From the NCBI RefSeq assembly GCF_019693215.1, contig NZ_CP081183.1, forward strand, positions 1,925,226 through 1,989,225: a stretch of 64,000 nucleotides of DNA. Direction: 5' to 3'. This document shows positions 9,203 through 16,612 of this stretch, piece by piece. Position 1 is the first letter of the stretch; every line of letters starts with the position of its first letter. The notes under the pieces are model-generated. The model made no database searches. It saw nothing but the letters and a program-made list of their open reading frames with translations, and was not told where the DNA came from. The position numbers were made by a program, and so were the translations under genes. The DNA is from Salinarchaeum sp. IM2453. Its GTDB lineage: Archaea; Halobacteriota; Halobacteria; Halobacteriales; Salinarchaeaceae.

Positions 9203-10003
9203 ATGAACAGCGAGATGCAGGCAGTAGTTCTAGCAGCCGGCAAGGGAACTCGACTGCGGCCATTAACAGAAGATAAACCAAAAGGTATGGTCGAGGTAGC
9301 TGGAAAACCTATCTTGACGCATTGTTTTGAGCAGCTTGTTGAGCTTGGAGCAACTGAATTGCTTGTTGTTGTTGGCTATCGAAAAGAAGACATCATCGAA
9401 CACTATGGCGATGAATTCCAGGGTGTTCCAATTACGTACGCACATCAGCGTGAACAAAGTGGACTTGCTCATGCATTGCTCACGGTTGAAGAGCACGTCG
9501 ACGACGACTTCATGCTAATGCTTGGCGATAACATTTTCCAAGCAAATCTAAGTGATGTCGTCCGCCGACAGAAGGAGGATCGAGCAGATGCAGCATTCCT
9601 TGTCGAAGAAGTACCATGGGACGACGCATCTCGATATGGGGTCTGTGACACCAATAAATACGGTGAGATTGTTGAAGTCATTGAGAAGCCAGATGAACCA
9701 CCAACAAACCTTGTTATGACCGGATTCTACACATTTACTCCTGCAATTTTCCACGCTTGTCATTTAGTTCAGCCATCTGACCGGGGGGAGTATGAAATCT
9801 CTGAGGCAATCGATCTTTTAATTCAGTCTGGCCGTACTATTGATGCAGTAGAGATGGACGGATGGAGGATTGACGTTGGATATCCAGAAGACCGTGATGA
9901 GGCGGAGCGACGAATACAAGAAAACAACAGCACCGAGCCTGAAGATACCGCCGATAATTCGTCAACAACTGATCCTGCCGAGACTGCCGCTGCTGACGAA
10001 TAG
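9203..10003 (+). CDS. aglF: Glucose-1-phosphate nucleotidyltransferase (AglF type)
   Basis: Makes a nucleotide sugar from sugar-1-phosphate and NTP. The N-terminal signature VVLAAGKGTRLRPLTEDKPK with G-x-G-T-R and the distal lysine is the NTP site, and LMLGDNIF carries the metal-binding aspartate. The core ends near residue 245; the last 30 residues are an acidic, low-complexity tail (PEDTADNSSTTDPAETAAAD). The frame extends upstream to a TTG, but the ATG at 9203 is preferred; the ATG at 9215 is also possible. With the AglM-type dehydrogenase across the gap it probably supplies UDP-glucose for glycosylation; thymidylyl or uridylyl specificity cannot be read from sequence. Confidence 0.82.
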   Translation: MNSEMQAVVLAAGKGTRLRPLTEDKPKGMVEVAGKPILTHCFEQLVELGATELLVVVGYRKEDIIEHYGDEFQGVPITYAHQREQSGLAHALLTVEEHVDDDFMLMLGDNIFQANLSDVVRRQKEDRADAAFLVEEVPWDDASRYGVCDTNKYGEIVEVIEKPDEPPTNLVMTGFYTFTPAIFHACHLVQPSDRGEYEISEAIDLLIQSGRTIDAVEMDGWRIDVGYPEDRDEAERRIQENNSTEPEDTADNSSTTDPAETAAADE

Positions 10004-10020
10004 CAATTCTTAATTCTCTG

Positions 10021-10052
10021 ATTCACTATCGCGACAATTCACTATCGCGACA
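10021..10052. repeat. Perfect tandem duplication of 16 bp
   Basis: ATTCACTATCGCGACA occurs twice in direct succession (10021-10036 and 10037-10052), just after the nucleotidyltransferase gene and upstream of the aldolase. Too short to be a CRISPR or a larger satellite. Confidence 0.85.
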
Positions 10053-10111
10053 GCACACATAAGTTAATGCACAGAGATGTTCTTTTTGCGCCGTCAAATT
10101 TAGTTATCTGT

Positions 10112-10744
10112 ATGTATCAGCAAGAGCGACAACAACTTGTTGAGGCTGCTTCAAGAATCTCCTCACTAACACCTGGTAGAACCGGAAATATCAGTATTCG
10201 GCACGACGGCCATATTCTCATTACTCCGTCTGGAGTTCCATACGACGAAATGCGGTGGAAAAACATCTCTGTTATCAATGCTGACGGGAAGCAAGTTGCG
10301 GGTAATCGGGAGCGTTCAAGCGAATTTCGACTTCACCAGTTAATTTACAAGCAACGTGCCACAACAGCGATTGCTCACACACACTCGCCATGGATTACGA
10401 CGCTTGCAGTTTTACGCGAGCCACTCCCTCCGGTCCACTATCAACTTGCGATGGCTGGTGGAACCGTTCCTGTGGCTAAATACGCCACATTCGGGACAGA
10501 TAAGCTGGCAAACTCTGTTATTGAGACTCTTAACGATTCTAACGTTAATGCATGTATCTTGGCTAATCATGGATTGGTTGCAACTGCTAACGCATTATCT
10601 GAGGTAACTGAACTCACCGAACTTATTGAATCAACTGCTCAGATATATTGTCAAGCCCGAGCCGTTGGAACACCAAAATTATTAACTGAGGAAGAACTTC
10701 AGACCGCATCACGCCGGTTTGAATCATACGGCCAGAATGACTAA
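10112..10744 (+). CDS. Class II aldolase (fuculose-1-phosphate aldolase family)
   Basis: Zinc-dependent class II aldolase/adducin-fold enzyme that cleaves a ketose-1-phosphate to DHAP and an aldehyde. Counting from the ATG at 10112, the catalytic glutamate is E71 in SSEFRLH and the zinc histidines are H89 and H91 in AHTHSPW and H153 in LANHGLVA; PGRTGNIS is the phosphate loop. The frame could start at an ATG at 10067, but family members begin near MYQQERQQLVEAA. It converges on a gene pair that includes mtnA. The closest defined roles are FucA and the methylthio/deoxy-ribulose-1-phosphate aldolase of the DHAP shunt; context favours the latter. Confidence 0.82.
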   Translation: MYQQERQQLVEAASRISSLTPGRTGNISIRHDGHILITPSGVPYDEMRWKNISVINADGKQVAGNRERSSEFRLHQLIYKQRATTAIAHTHSPWITTLAVLREPLPPVHYQLAMAGGTVPVAKYATFGTDKLANSVIETLNDSNVNACILANHGLVATANALSEVTELTELIESTAQIYCQARAVGTPKLLTEEELQTASRRFESYGQND

Positions 10745-10821
10745 GATTTCCTGTTGGGACAATTCACATTCTTGGGATACGCCTTTCGCCGATTGTCTGT
10801 CCTGATAATACAGTGATCGTC

Positions 10822-11262
10822 TCAATTGATACCAGCATCAGTCTTAATATCCCGTAGCCTCCTTTCGTTTCGAATATAGTCGCCATCGTTGTATACACCG
10901 ATACCAACCTCAATGTAGGATTGGATCTTCTCAACGTACTCGATGACCGTGTCCATGTCTGCAACATTTTCATCGGTTGTTGAAATACCACGAGTGTATG
11001 TTTTTCCAGCAAGTTGTTTTATCTCTTTTCGTATCTCTCTTAGTTTTTGAGCTTCGTTTGGTAATGCTCCTGCTTCCTGGCACGGCACTGTCCGAGGACT
11101 TGTTTCTCCATTGAGAAGAGAATATGCTTGGTTAAGGTGTTGTATTCCACGATCTAGTAGATCAATCGCTGCAACCCGTTGATCAAGGTACTCCCCAAGT
11201 GCGTACTCGGCCGTACTGGCTAATCGCCCTGCGGCACTAAGGTGATATTCTATTTCAGACAT
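10822..11262 (-). CDS. Helical protein of unknown function
   Basis: 146 aa, acidic, without a membrane segment or signal peptide. The sequence is almost wholly predicted helix (AEYALGEYLDQRVAAIDLLD, KLREIRKEIKQLAG), and has no motif I recognise. The ATG start MSEIEYHLSAAGRL is clean and codon use matches the neighbours. It lies 42 bases downstream of mtnA on the same strand, so the two are probably co-transcribed. Confidence 0.6.
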   Translation of the reverse strand: MSEIEYHLSAAGRLASTAEYALGEYLDQRVAAIDLLDRGIQHLNQAYSLLNGETSPRTVPCQEAGALPNEAQKLREIRKEIKQLAGKTYTRGISTTDENVADMDTVIEYVEKIQSYIEVGIGVYNDGDYIRNERRLRDIKTDAGIN

Positions 11263-11304
11263 ATCAGCTATACCTATCTATTTGCGTCGTCTGTACGTAT
11301 AGAT

Positions 11305-12345
11305 TTAGTTTATATCCATCTCTAGTGGCGGCTCATATCGGCCAGACTCTGTGACGATCCAATCAACGAGCTTTGCAGGGGTAGCATCAAACGCTGGGTT
11401 TCCAACTGAAATATCTTCTGGGGCATTTTGCTCTCCGTGGCATCTTCGAATTTCATCAGGATCCCGCTGCTCAATTTCAACGTCGCCTGCTGTTTGCTCT
11501 GTATCAACAGTTGATGTGGGGGCGGCTACGATAACTGGGATATTATGTTGGTTAGCAAGAACAGCAATTGGATAGGTTCCTATTTTGTTGAACACAACTG
11601 CCTGTCCATCAAACGCTTCGCCGCCATCAAGAACAATACGGTCAGCACCCACAATAACTGCGTCAATTTCCCCTTGCTGCATGAAGTGACCTACTGCGCT
11701 GTCTGGAATTAATTTCGTATTAATCTCTCGCTGTTGTAACTCTGTAGTTGTAATCCGAGCTCCCTGATTCAACGGTCTAGTTTCTGTTGCTATGACATCG
11801 AGATTGATTCTTCGTTGTTTTGCAGAATAAACAATACCCAATGCTGTTCCCCAGTCAACAGTCGCTAATGCTCCAGCATTACAGTGTGTAAGAACAGTAT
11901 CACCGTCATCTAGAAGCGTACATCCATGCTCACCGATCCGCTTATTTCGCTTGACATCTTGATCAGCAATACTCTGAGCGGTGTCTTTTGCTTGCTGTCT
12001 GATAGCATCCTTATTCTCAAGAGATTGTATTTTTCTGAGAACTTGGTTCACCTCTCGCTCCAAGTTAACAGCTGTTGGTCGAGCGTTTGCGATTGCCTGA
12101 GCATCGCTTTCAACCGCGCGTTTGTACTCATCGAAACTCTTCTGATTGTTCTGATACGCTGACAATGCGACACCGTATGCACCAGCAGCACCAAGTGCTG
12201 GTGCCCCGCGCACTTTGAGTTCTCGAATTGCGGTAATGAGTCCATCAACTGTTGTTATAGATATCTGTCTGTATTCCGATGGTAATCGCGTTTGGTCAAT
12301 CATGACAATGCAGTTCCGATTGTTGTCCCAGTCGATGGTTCGCAT
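11305..12345 (-). CDS. mtnA: Methylthioribose-1-phosphate isomerase family (MtnA)
   Basis: Isomerises 5-methylthioribose-1-phosphate (or 5-deoxyribose-1-phosphate) to the ribulose form in salvage of methylthioadenosine. Family hallmarks: KVRGAPALG (44-52), LTHCNAGALAT with the catalytic cysteine C155, ATETRPLNQGARIT (186-199), GADRI with the catalytic aspartate D235, VFNKIGTYP, and NPAFDATPA near the C-terminus. The complete N-terminal RGAPA block distinguishes it from eIF2B subunits and from ribose-1,5-bisphosphate isomerase. 346 aa, full length. A class II aldolase next door suggests a DHAP-shunt fate for the product. Confidence 0.88.
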   Translation of the reverse strand: MRTIDWDNNRNCIVMIDQTRLPSEYRQISITTVDGLITAIRELKVRGAPALGAAGAYGVALSAYQNNQKSFDEYKRAVESDAQAIANARPTAVNLEREVNQVLRKIQSLENKDAIRQQAKDTAQSIADQDVKRNKRIGEHGCTLLDDGDTVLTHCNAGALATVDWGTALGIVYSAKQRRINLDVIATETRPLNQGARITTTELQQREINTKLIPDSAVGHFMQQGEIDAVIVGADRIVLDGGEAFDGQAVVFNKIGTYPIAVLANQHNIPVIVAAPTSTVDTEQTAGDVEIEQRDPDEIRRCHGEQNAPEDISVGNPAFDATPAKLVDWIVTESGRYEPPLEMDIN

Positions 12346-12548
12346 GTTATCTAATAGGAGATCGTCTTTATTATGATTCGGATCCCCAAGTGTACTAAAC
12401 AGATATCCACGCGATCCGCAGATTAGATCAGCGGTTAAAATTCTCCGTACGTCAGGACTGTATAAAGACAGTGCAAACTGTCTTCAACAAGCGTATTCAC
12501 AGGGATTTTATATTGAATAGATATTCAGCTATATACAAGAGACAAAAA

Positions 12549-12797
12549 ATGAGCGAATCAAAACCACTGATCATTGAGAAATTTGAGGAGTGGAATGAAG
12601 ATGGAGATCTGTATCTCTGGGGGGGTGCATTCTCCGTGGTGTTTGCATGGGTCCTGCCGTTCGACTTGGTTGCGTTCATTGCCGTACTATTTGGGTTACA
12701 GTTATACAATGAACATGGAAAACCAATTGCTGGTGCTGTAGTCGGTATTCCGGGAGGTCTTGTGTTGCTTTACTTTATTATGACAACACTAGTCTAG
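12549..12797 (+). CDS. Small membrane protein
   Basis: 82 aa from the ATG at 12549 (MSESKPLIIEKFEEWNEDGD); an in-frame GTG at 12471 would add 26 unlikely residues. After a short acidic cytoplasmic head there are two hydrophobic segments, about residues 25-50 (LWGGAFSVVFAWVLP) and 60-80 (IAGAVVGIPGGLVLLYF). No known domain. AT-rich TATA-like elements precede it. It stands alone, divergent from mtnA. Confidence 0.6.
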   Translation: MSESKPLIIEKFEEWNEDGDLYLWGGAFSVVFAWVLPFDLVAFIAVLFGLQLYNEHGKPIAGAVVGIPGGLVLLYFIMTTLV

Positions 12798-12870
12798 ATT
12801 GAAAGCAGCGTACCTCCTGGTTCTCTAATATAATACCGCATCCTTTGTTCTGATATTGGTTTTGGTGCTG

Positions 12871-13243
12871 TTACAGCGGTAGCAAGGCGAAAAACCACCC
12901 GTTAACGAGTATGGATGAAGCCGACAACTAGGAATTGTTTTCTGGGATTGAGCGGGTCCAGCGTTTTATACTCAGTTAGGACGTGAACACGACCAGACAG
13001 AGGCGGCGTTGCCGCCCTGTTAAACGAATAATATCGGGAGTTGGGCAACACCACGTCTGAAGGCATTCACTTCGGGCGCTGACTGTGGATCCCGAACAAA
13101 CACGGTAACACTGAATCCCATGTTAGGATAGGAGTAACAGCAGCTTCACCCCCGCTAAGAGTCTGGTCATGGCGACCAAACCGTAAACCTGAACCTCCCA
13201 ACCAAGTGGTGCGGTGCCGTGGGAATCGGAGGTAGTCAACTAT
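12871..13243 (+). mobile_element. IS200/IS605-type right-end relic (family 2, copy 1)
   Basis: Similar to 47524-47752: both begin TTACAGCGGTA, share GTGGATGAAGCCGACAACT-like and GGTAAC-x-CTGAATCCCATG blocks, and end AACCTCCCAACCAAG then GGTGCCGTGGGAATC. One frame gives PEPPNQVVRCRGN, matching EPPNQALRCRGN in the other copy. This copy has an extra stretch of about 180 bp (12930-13115) that the other lacks. Read as decayed 3' ends of TnpB-type elements. The remainder of 12798-13562 holds no gene except the AT-rich island. Confidence 0.55.
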
Positions 13244-13289
13244 GGTCCAATTTTCCTTAGAGAGAACTCGAAGCTCTGTACCTTTGATA

Positions 13290-13520
13290 AGCTAATTGAA
13301 TATATTGCTAATGTATAAAAATAATTAATAGTATTAAAAAATTATGAATGGAATTTGATTAAAAATTATAACGGCAATATGCGCGATAAAAATATAAGAA
13401 AAACAGCTTTAGATCATATAATTTGGTTTATTGGGAATAAAAAGAATATAACTTGTTATAAAATATAATAGAAAATAACATAAATATTACTATTAATTGT
13501 TGTTGATGGGTTAAATATGT
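13290..13520. other. Very AT-rich island upstream of rdfA
   Basis: About 230 bp made almost wholly of A and T (for example AAAAATAATTAATAGTATTA), far below the surrounding composition, with no open frame. It ends next to the rdfA promoter. It may be a chromatin- or regulator-binding region or a curved-DNA element; the sequence alone does not decide. Confidence 0.7.
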
Positions 13521-13532
13521 TTCAGGAGTAGG

Positions 13533-13538
13533 TTTATT
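13533..13538 (+). promoter_or_regulatory. TATA box of rdfA
   Basis: TTTATT lies 25-30 bases upstream of the GTG at 13563, the distance expected for a leaderless archaeal transcript. This supports GTG as the true start; the nearby ATG at 13559 is out of frame. Confidence 0.6.
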
Positions 13539-13562
13539 GTAACTGCATGTCAATTCACATGT

Positions 13563-14201
13563 GTGTCAGAAGAACCCTGTTGCAAAGTTTCACGAATAGT
13601 TAATAAGTATGATCTATCTCCAGGACGTCAGGAGACAGATATTGATTCATATCTCCGGTCTCGTTGGTTAGGCTCGACTGAGTACCCAGAGACGCCACTT
13701 CGTGATCTAGTTGCTTGGTTTAACCAGTCTATCCTTCGAACGGTATATGCGGAGGCAGGACGAAAAACATTAGAGCCACAGATCGAGACAGAATATAACG
13801 CTCTTACGGGTAACGATGATGACGATCGGCAATTAGTACTTGATGACCTACAGGCAAACGGGATAGACGGGTCACAACTACGTACAGACTTTATTTCTAC
13901 TGCTACACTTCATCGCCATTTAACAACCTGTCTTGAGGTAAAGAAGCCACCAGCAAATACGGATTCAAACTGGGAAGAGAAAAAACTGGATTATACTTTC
14001 CAAATCGTCGAAGAAAATGTACAGGAAATCCTCCAGTCATGGGAGAATAGTGGCGTGATTCCAAACGCCACCGAGACCGAGATTGCAACTCGACTCTATC
14101 TTGAGTGTCCGATCTGTTCTGCACAAGTAGACATTAAAACAGCAAGGCAGAGGGGATACATCTGTAAGCATTTATCTGAACCAGATTCTGACGAACAGTA
14201 G
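13563..14201 (+). CDS. rdfA: Rod-determining factor RdfA family protein
   Basis: A 212-aa haloarchaeal protein recognised by its opening block CCKVSRIVNKYDL, the following DSYLRSRWLG, and LRDLVAWFNQSILRTVYAEA, which are characteristic of RdfA. In Haloferax volcanii RdfA is needed for the rod cell form. A C-terminal CPIC ... GYIC pair (about residues 183-204) could bind zinc. There is no signal peptide or membrane segment, so it is cytoplasmic. It starts with GTG and has its own TATA box. The next gene on the same strand is an archaea-specific SMC-like ATPase, a pairing known in haloarchaea. Identification is from memory of the family, not a database search. Confidence 0.72.
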   Translation: MSEEPCCKVSRIVNKYDLSPGRQETDIDSYLRSRWLGSTEYPETPLRDLVAWFNQSILRTVYAEAGRKTLEPQIETEYNALTGNDDDDRQLVLDDLQANGIDGSQLRTDFISTATLHRHLTTCLEVKKPPANTDSNWEEKKLDYTFQIVEENVQEILQSWENSGVIPNATETEIATRLYLECPICSAQVDIKTARQRGYICKHLSEPDSDEQ

Positions 14202-14299
14202 GGCTGGAAAGTATGTCTGTCAGAAATGTCTTATGTTCTCTTACTGGTCCTCCTGGATGAACAATATGAGCCCATCAAATCCCACAGAAGAAAGGAGGA

Positions 14300-14331
14300 T
14301 ACCACGGGGCTCTTGTCCCGAGGCAGTTGAC
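14300..14331 (+). repeat. Solo right-end-type hairpin
   Basis: ACCACGGGGCTCTTGTCCCG followed by AGGCAGTTGAC. The stem CGGG/CCCG and trailing GCAGTTGAC resemble the terminal hairpin of IS1341/TnpB right ends (compare 61561-61585). No adjoining tnpB is present. Confidence 0.5.
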
Positions 14332-14407
14332 ATGAAAATGTGATCGATCTAATATGGCTATGTTTGTCTAGCTTTGATGCCAGTTATTTGACCACAATAT
14401 GCTCATT

Positions 14408-14462
14408 GTGAACTGCTCCGGGGTCAAGCCCCGAGGCACGCTGCCTGCTATTTCGGTAGACA
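14408..14462 (-). repeat. Solo right-end block with hairpin
   Basis: On the minus strand it reads AAATAGCAGGCAGCGTGCCT, CGGGGCTTGACCCCGG and then AGCAGTTCAC: a strong 5-bp GC stem with a short loop followed by the conserved GCAGTTCAC end. It faces the hairpin at 14300-14331 across 76 bp. The remaining bases of the 336-bp rdfA-SMC gap show only the promoter region of the SMC-like gene. Confidence 0.6.
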
Positions 14463-14537
14463 CTTTGGTTTCAGCGTAGGATGAGTTAAGATATAGCACT
14501 ATTTTCATATGTGTCCTTGCCGTATCATCAATAGGTC

Positions 14538-16379
14538 ATGTGGTCGTTAACTATCAACAACATTGCTGGAATTCAATCTGGGTCAGCAACTATCGACTCA
14601 GGACTCAATGTTGTTCAGGCTTCAAATTTTCGGGGTAAATCAAGCTTTACTGCTGCTGTTCGAGTTGCAATAGGTGCAACTGGATACTATGAGGATCATC
14701 CTCTTACTGAAGGGGAAAATAAAGGAAATGTCAACCTCAGCACCTCGGGTGACCAGTACGATGTGCACATAGAGCGTACTGGCGACACGTGTGTTCGGTC
14801 AGGAAATCCGTATTTATCTACTGAGGAAAATCAGATTGCCGCCAGATTGTTTGCATTTCTTGGAGAAGATAATCCAATTCGATACGCTGTTCGGCATAAT
14901 GAAGACCTTACAGAATTGCTACAGGCACCCTTAGACATTGAGGACATAGACGCCAAAATTAACGAATTGCAAAACAGCCGATCAGAGATACAATCCCAGT
15001 TGTCAGAAGCTAGGATGGCTGCTGATAAGATACCAGAGCTGGAAAAACAACAAACTACTCTGCAGGATGAACTTGAGTCTCTTCGTGATACTCAATCACA
15101 GTTCTCAGCAACGGAAGAAACAAAGCAACGCGCTGAAGATCTCAGTGAAGAGCTAACCGCTAAACAAGAGAAACTCGAAATCACCACGCAACGAATTAAA
15201 CGCCTTGAACAACAAATAGAACGCAAGCAGTCGACTCTCTCAGAAAAAAGAGCAAAACTCACCGAGATCGATATACAAGATAAACCAACATTGTCAACTG
15301 ATCTTGAGACAAAACAAAATAAAATCAATAGCCTTGATCGAAAAATAACATTAGCTGAGGATCTTCACCGTGCAAATCGAAATATCCTTGAGGAAGAGGG
15401 TATCGAAGTTATCGCAGATGTCGAACACACTGTTGTAGATGATGAGATTGAGTGTTGGGTTTGTGGATCAGGAACACTCCGTGATACAATAGAAAACAAA
15501 CTTGACTCGCTACAGAACACTATCGATCAACTCAGAGATCAAAAGTCACAGCTTGAAACTGAAATAAAGCAGTATAAAAACAAAAAAAGAGAGTACGAAG
15601 AAAAACAACGACGGCAAGAACAACTGGAGCGTACGGTTAGCATTTTGAAGGCTGAAATTGATGATCTCCAAGGACAGCTAGACACCGCTCAAGCACAAAA
15701 AAGTGCCTTACAACAAGAGGTTGACAAGTTAAAGAATAAGCTAGAGGCAGTTGAACGTGAATATAATGACAAGCTTGCAACTGTTAAGACCAAAATTCGG
15801 TCCAAGGAACGAAAGTTACAGAGTATCGAAGAAAAACTTTCCAATGCTCGATCGCGCGAGCAAGACATAAATGAACTCCGTAAACAGGAACGAGAAATCA
15901 CAGATACAATTGAGACCCTCCGGAAGCGGAAAACAGAAACTCAATATGAAATTAAACGCCAGTTTGACACAGCAATCAAAGAGATAGTGGATAGGTTTGA
16001 CCCAGGATTTGATGGCGCGCACCTAAACCTTAAGACTGATCCTTCGGGAGAAATCGAATCTATAGAATTACAAATTGCCCGTGATGGACGCGAGACATCT
16101 CTTAACGCCTTAAGCGAAGGTGAAGTAGAGCTCGTTGGGCTGGTTGTTGCATTGGCTGGATACCGGACATACGATGTAAATGAGCATACACCCGTTTTGA
16201 TTGTAGATGGAGTCGGAGAGCTAGCCGCAGAGCATCTCCGAACACTTCTTTCTTACCTTGCTGAAACATCAGAGATAATCATTACTACGGCCTATCCTGA
16301 AGCTGGATCATTTGACGGTAACATTATTAACCCTGCTTCATGGAATGTCGTTTCGGACTCCAAGGCGTCATCTGCATGA
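14538..16379 (+). CDS. Archaea-specific SMC-related ATPase with zinc hook
   Basis: 613 aa with SMC/Rad50 architecture. An N-terminal ATP-binding half carries a Walker A that fits A-x4-GK-S (ASNFRGKS, 28-35). A long coiled coil (about 140-300) leads to a zinc-hook CWVC (306-309), and a second coiled coil (about 315-475) returns to the C-terminal ATPase half with a signature-like LSEGEVELVGLVVAL (525-539). The Walker B strand PVLIVDGVGEL (552-562) has the metal-binding aspartate, but the usual following glutamate is glycine. It probably dimerises through the hook and acts on DNA. It follows rdfA on the same strand with its own upstream region; the pairing suggests a linked role in cell shape or chromosome organisation. 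Confidence 0.82.
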   Translation: MWSLTINNIAGIQSGSATIDSGLNVVQASNFRGKSSFTAAVRVAIGATGYYEDHPLTEGENKGNVNLSTSGDQYDVHIERTGDTCVRSGNPYLSTEENQIAARLFAFLGEDNPIRYAVRHNEDLTELLQAPLDIEDIDAKINELQNSRSEIQSQLSEARMAADKIPELEKQQTTLQDELESLRDTQSQFSATEETKQRAEDLSEELTAKQEKLEITTQRIKRLEQQIERKQSTLSEKRAKLTEIDIQDKPTLSTDLETKQNKINSLDRKITLAEDLHRANRNILEEEGIEVIADVEHTVVDDEIECWVCGSGTLRDTIENKLDSLQNTIDQLRDQKSQLETEIKQYKNKKREYEEKQRRQEQLERTVSILKAEIDDLQGQLDTAQAQKSALQQEVDKLKNKLEAVEREYNDKLATVKTKIRSKERKLQSIEEKLSNARSREQDINELRKQEREITDTIETLRKRKTETQYEIKRQFDTAIKEIVDRFDPGFDGAHLNLKTDPSGEIESIELQIARDGRETSLNALSEGEVELVGLVVALAGYRTYDVNEHTPVLIVDGVGELAAEHLRTLLSYLAETSEIIITTAYPEAGSFDGNIINPASWNVVSDSKASSA

Positions 16380-16406
16380 GCTTGATATGGCTCGAACGCT
16401 GATATT

Positions 16407-16541
16407 TTGCCCGTTGAAACATTAACGTTAAACGGAGATAACGAAGATACGAGAGCATTTATCGAATCCGCTATTAGCAGCTCATATAGTCAAACTTCAG
16501 CCATTTCCGATTGGAAATTGCTATTTGAATCAACCTTCTAA
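16407..16541 (+). other. Short protein-like open frame downstream of the SMC-like gene
   Basis: 44 codons from TTG at 16407 to TAA at 16539-16541. The conceptual peptide (LPVETLTLNGDNEDTRAFIE and onward, ending WKLLFESTF) has haloarchaeal-looking acidic composition. It is in the same frame as the SMC-like gene, separated from it by the TGA stop and one more TGA. It could be a small protein, a gene remnant, or chance; no promoter or family supports it. Confidence 0.3.
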
Positions 16542-16612
16542 GAAATTCTCACATTTCAGCCGATATTTTGTCCCGCAGATTTATTGTATTCGTCTATAAT
16601 AGCTATATAACT

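Noticed and set aside
10021-10052. Tandem repeat as a CRISPR start.
   Set aside because: The two units are directly adjacent with no spacer, and no cas genes or further repeats exist. No CRISPR array was seen anywhere in the window.
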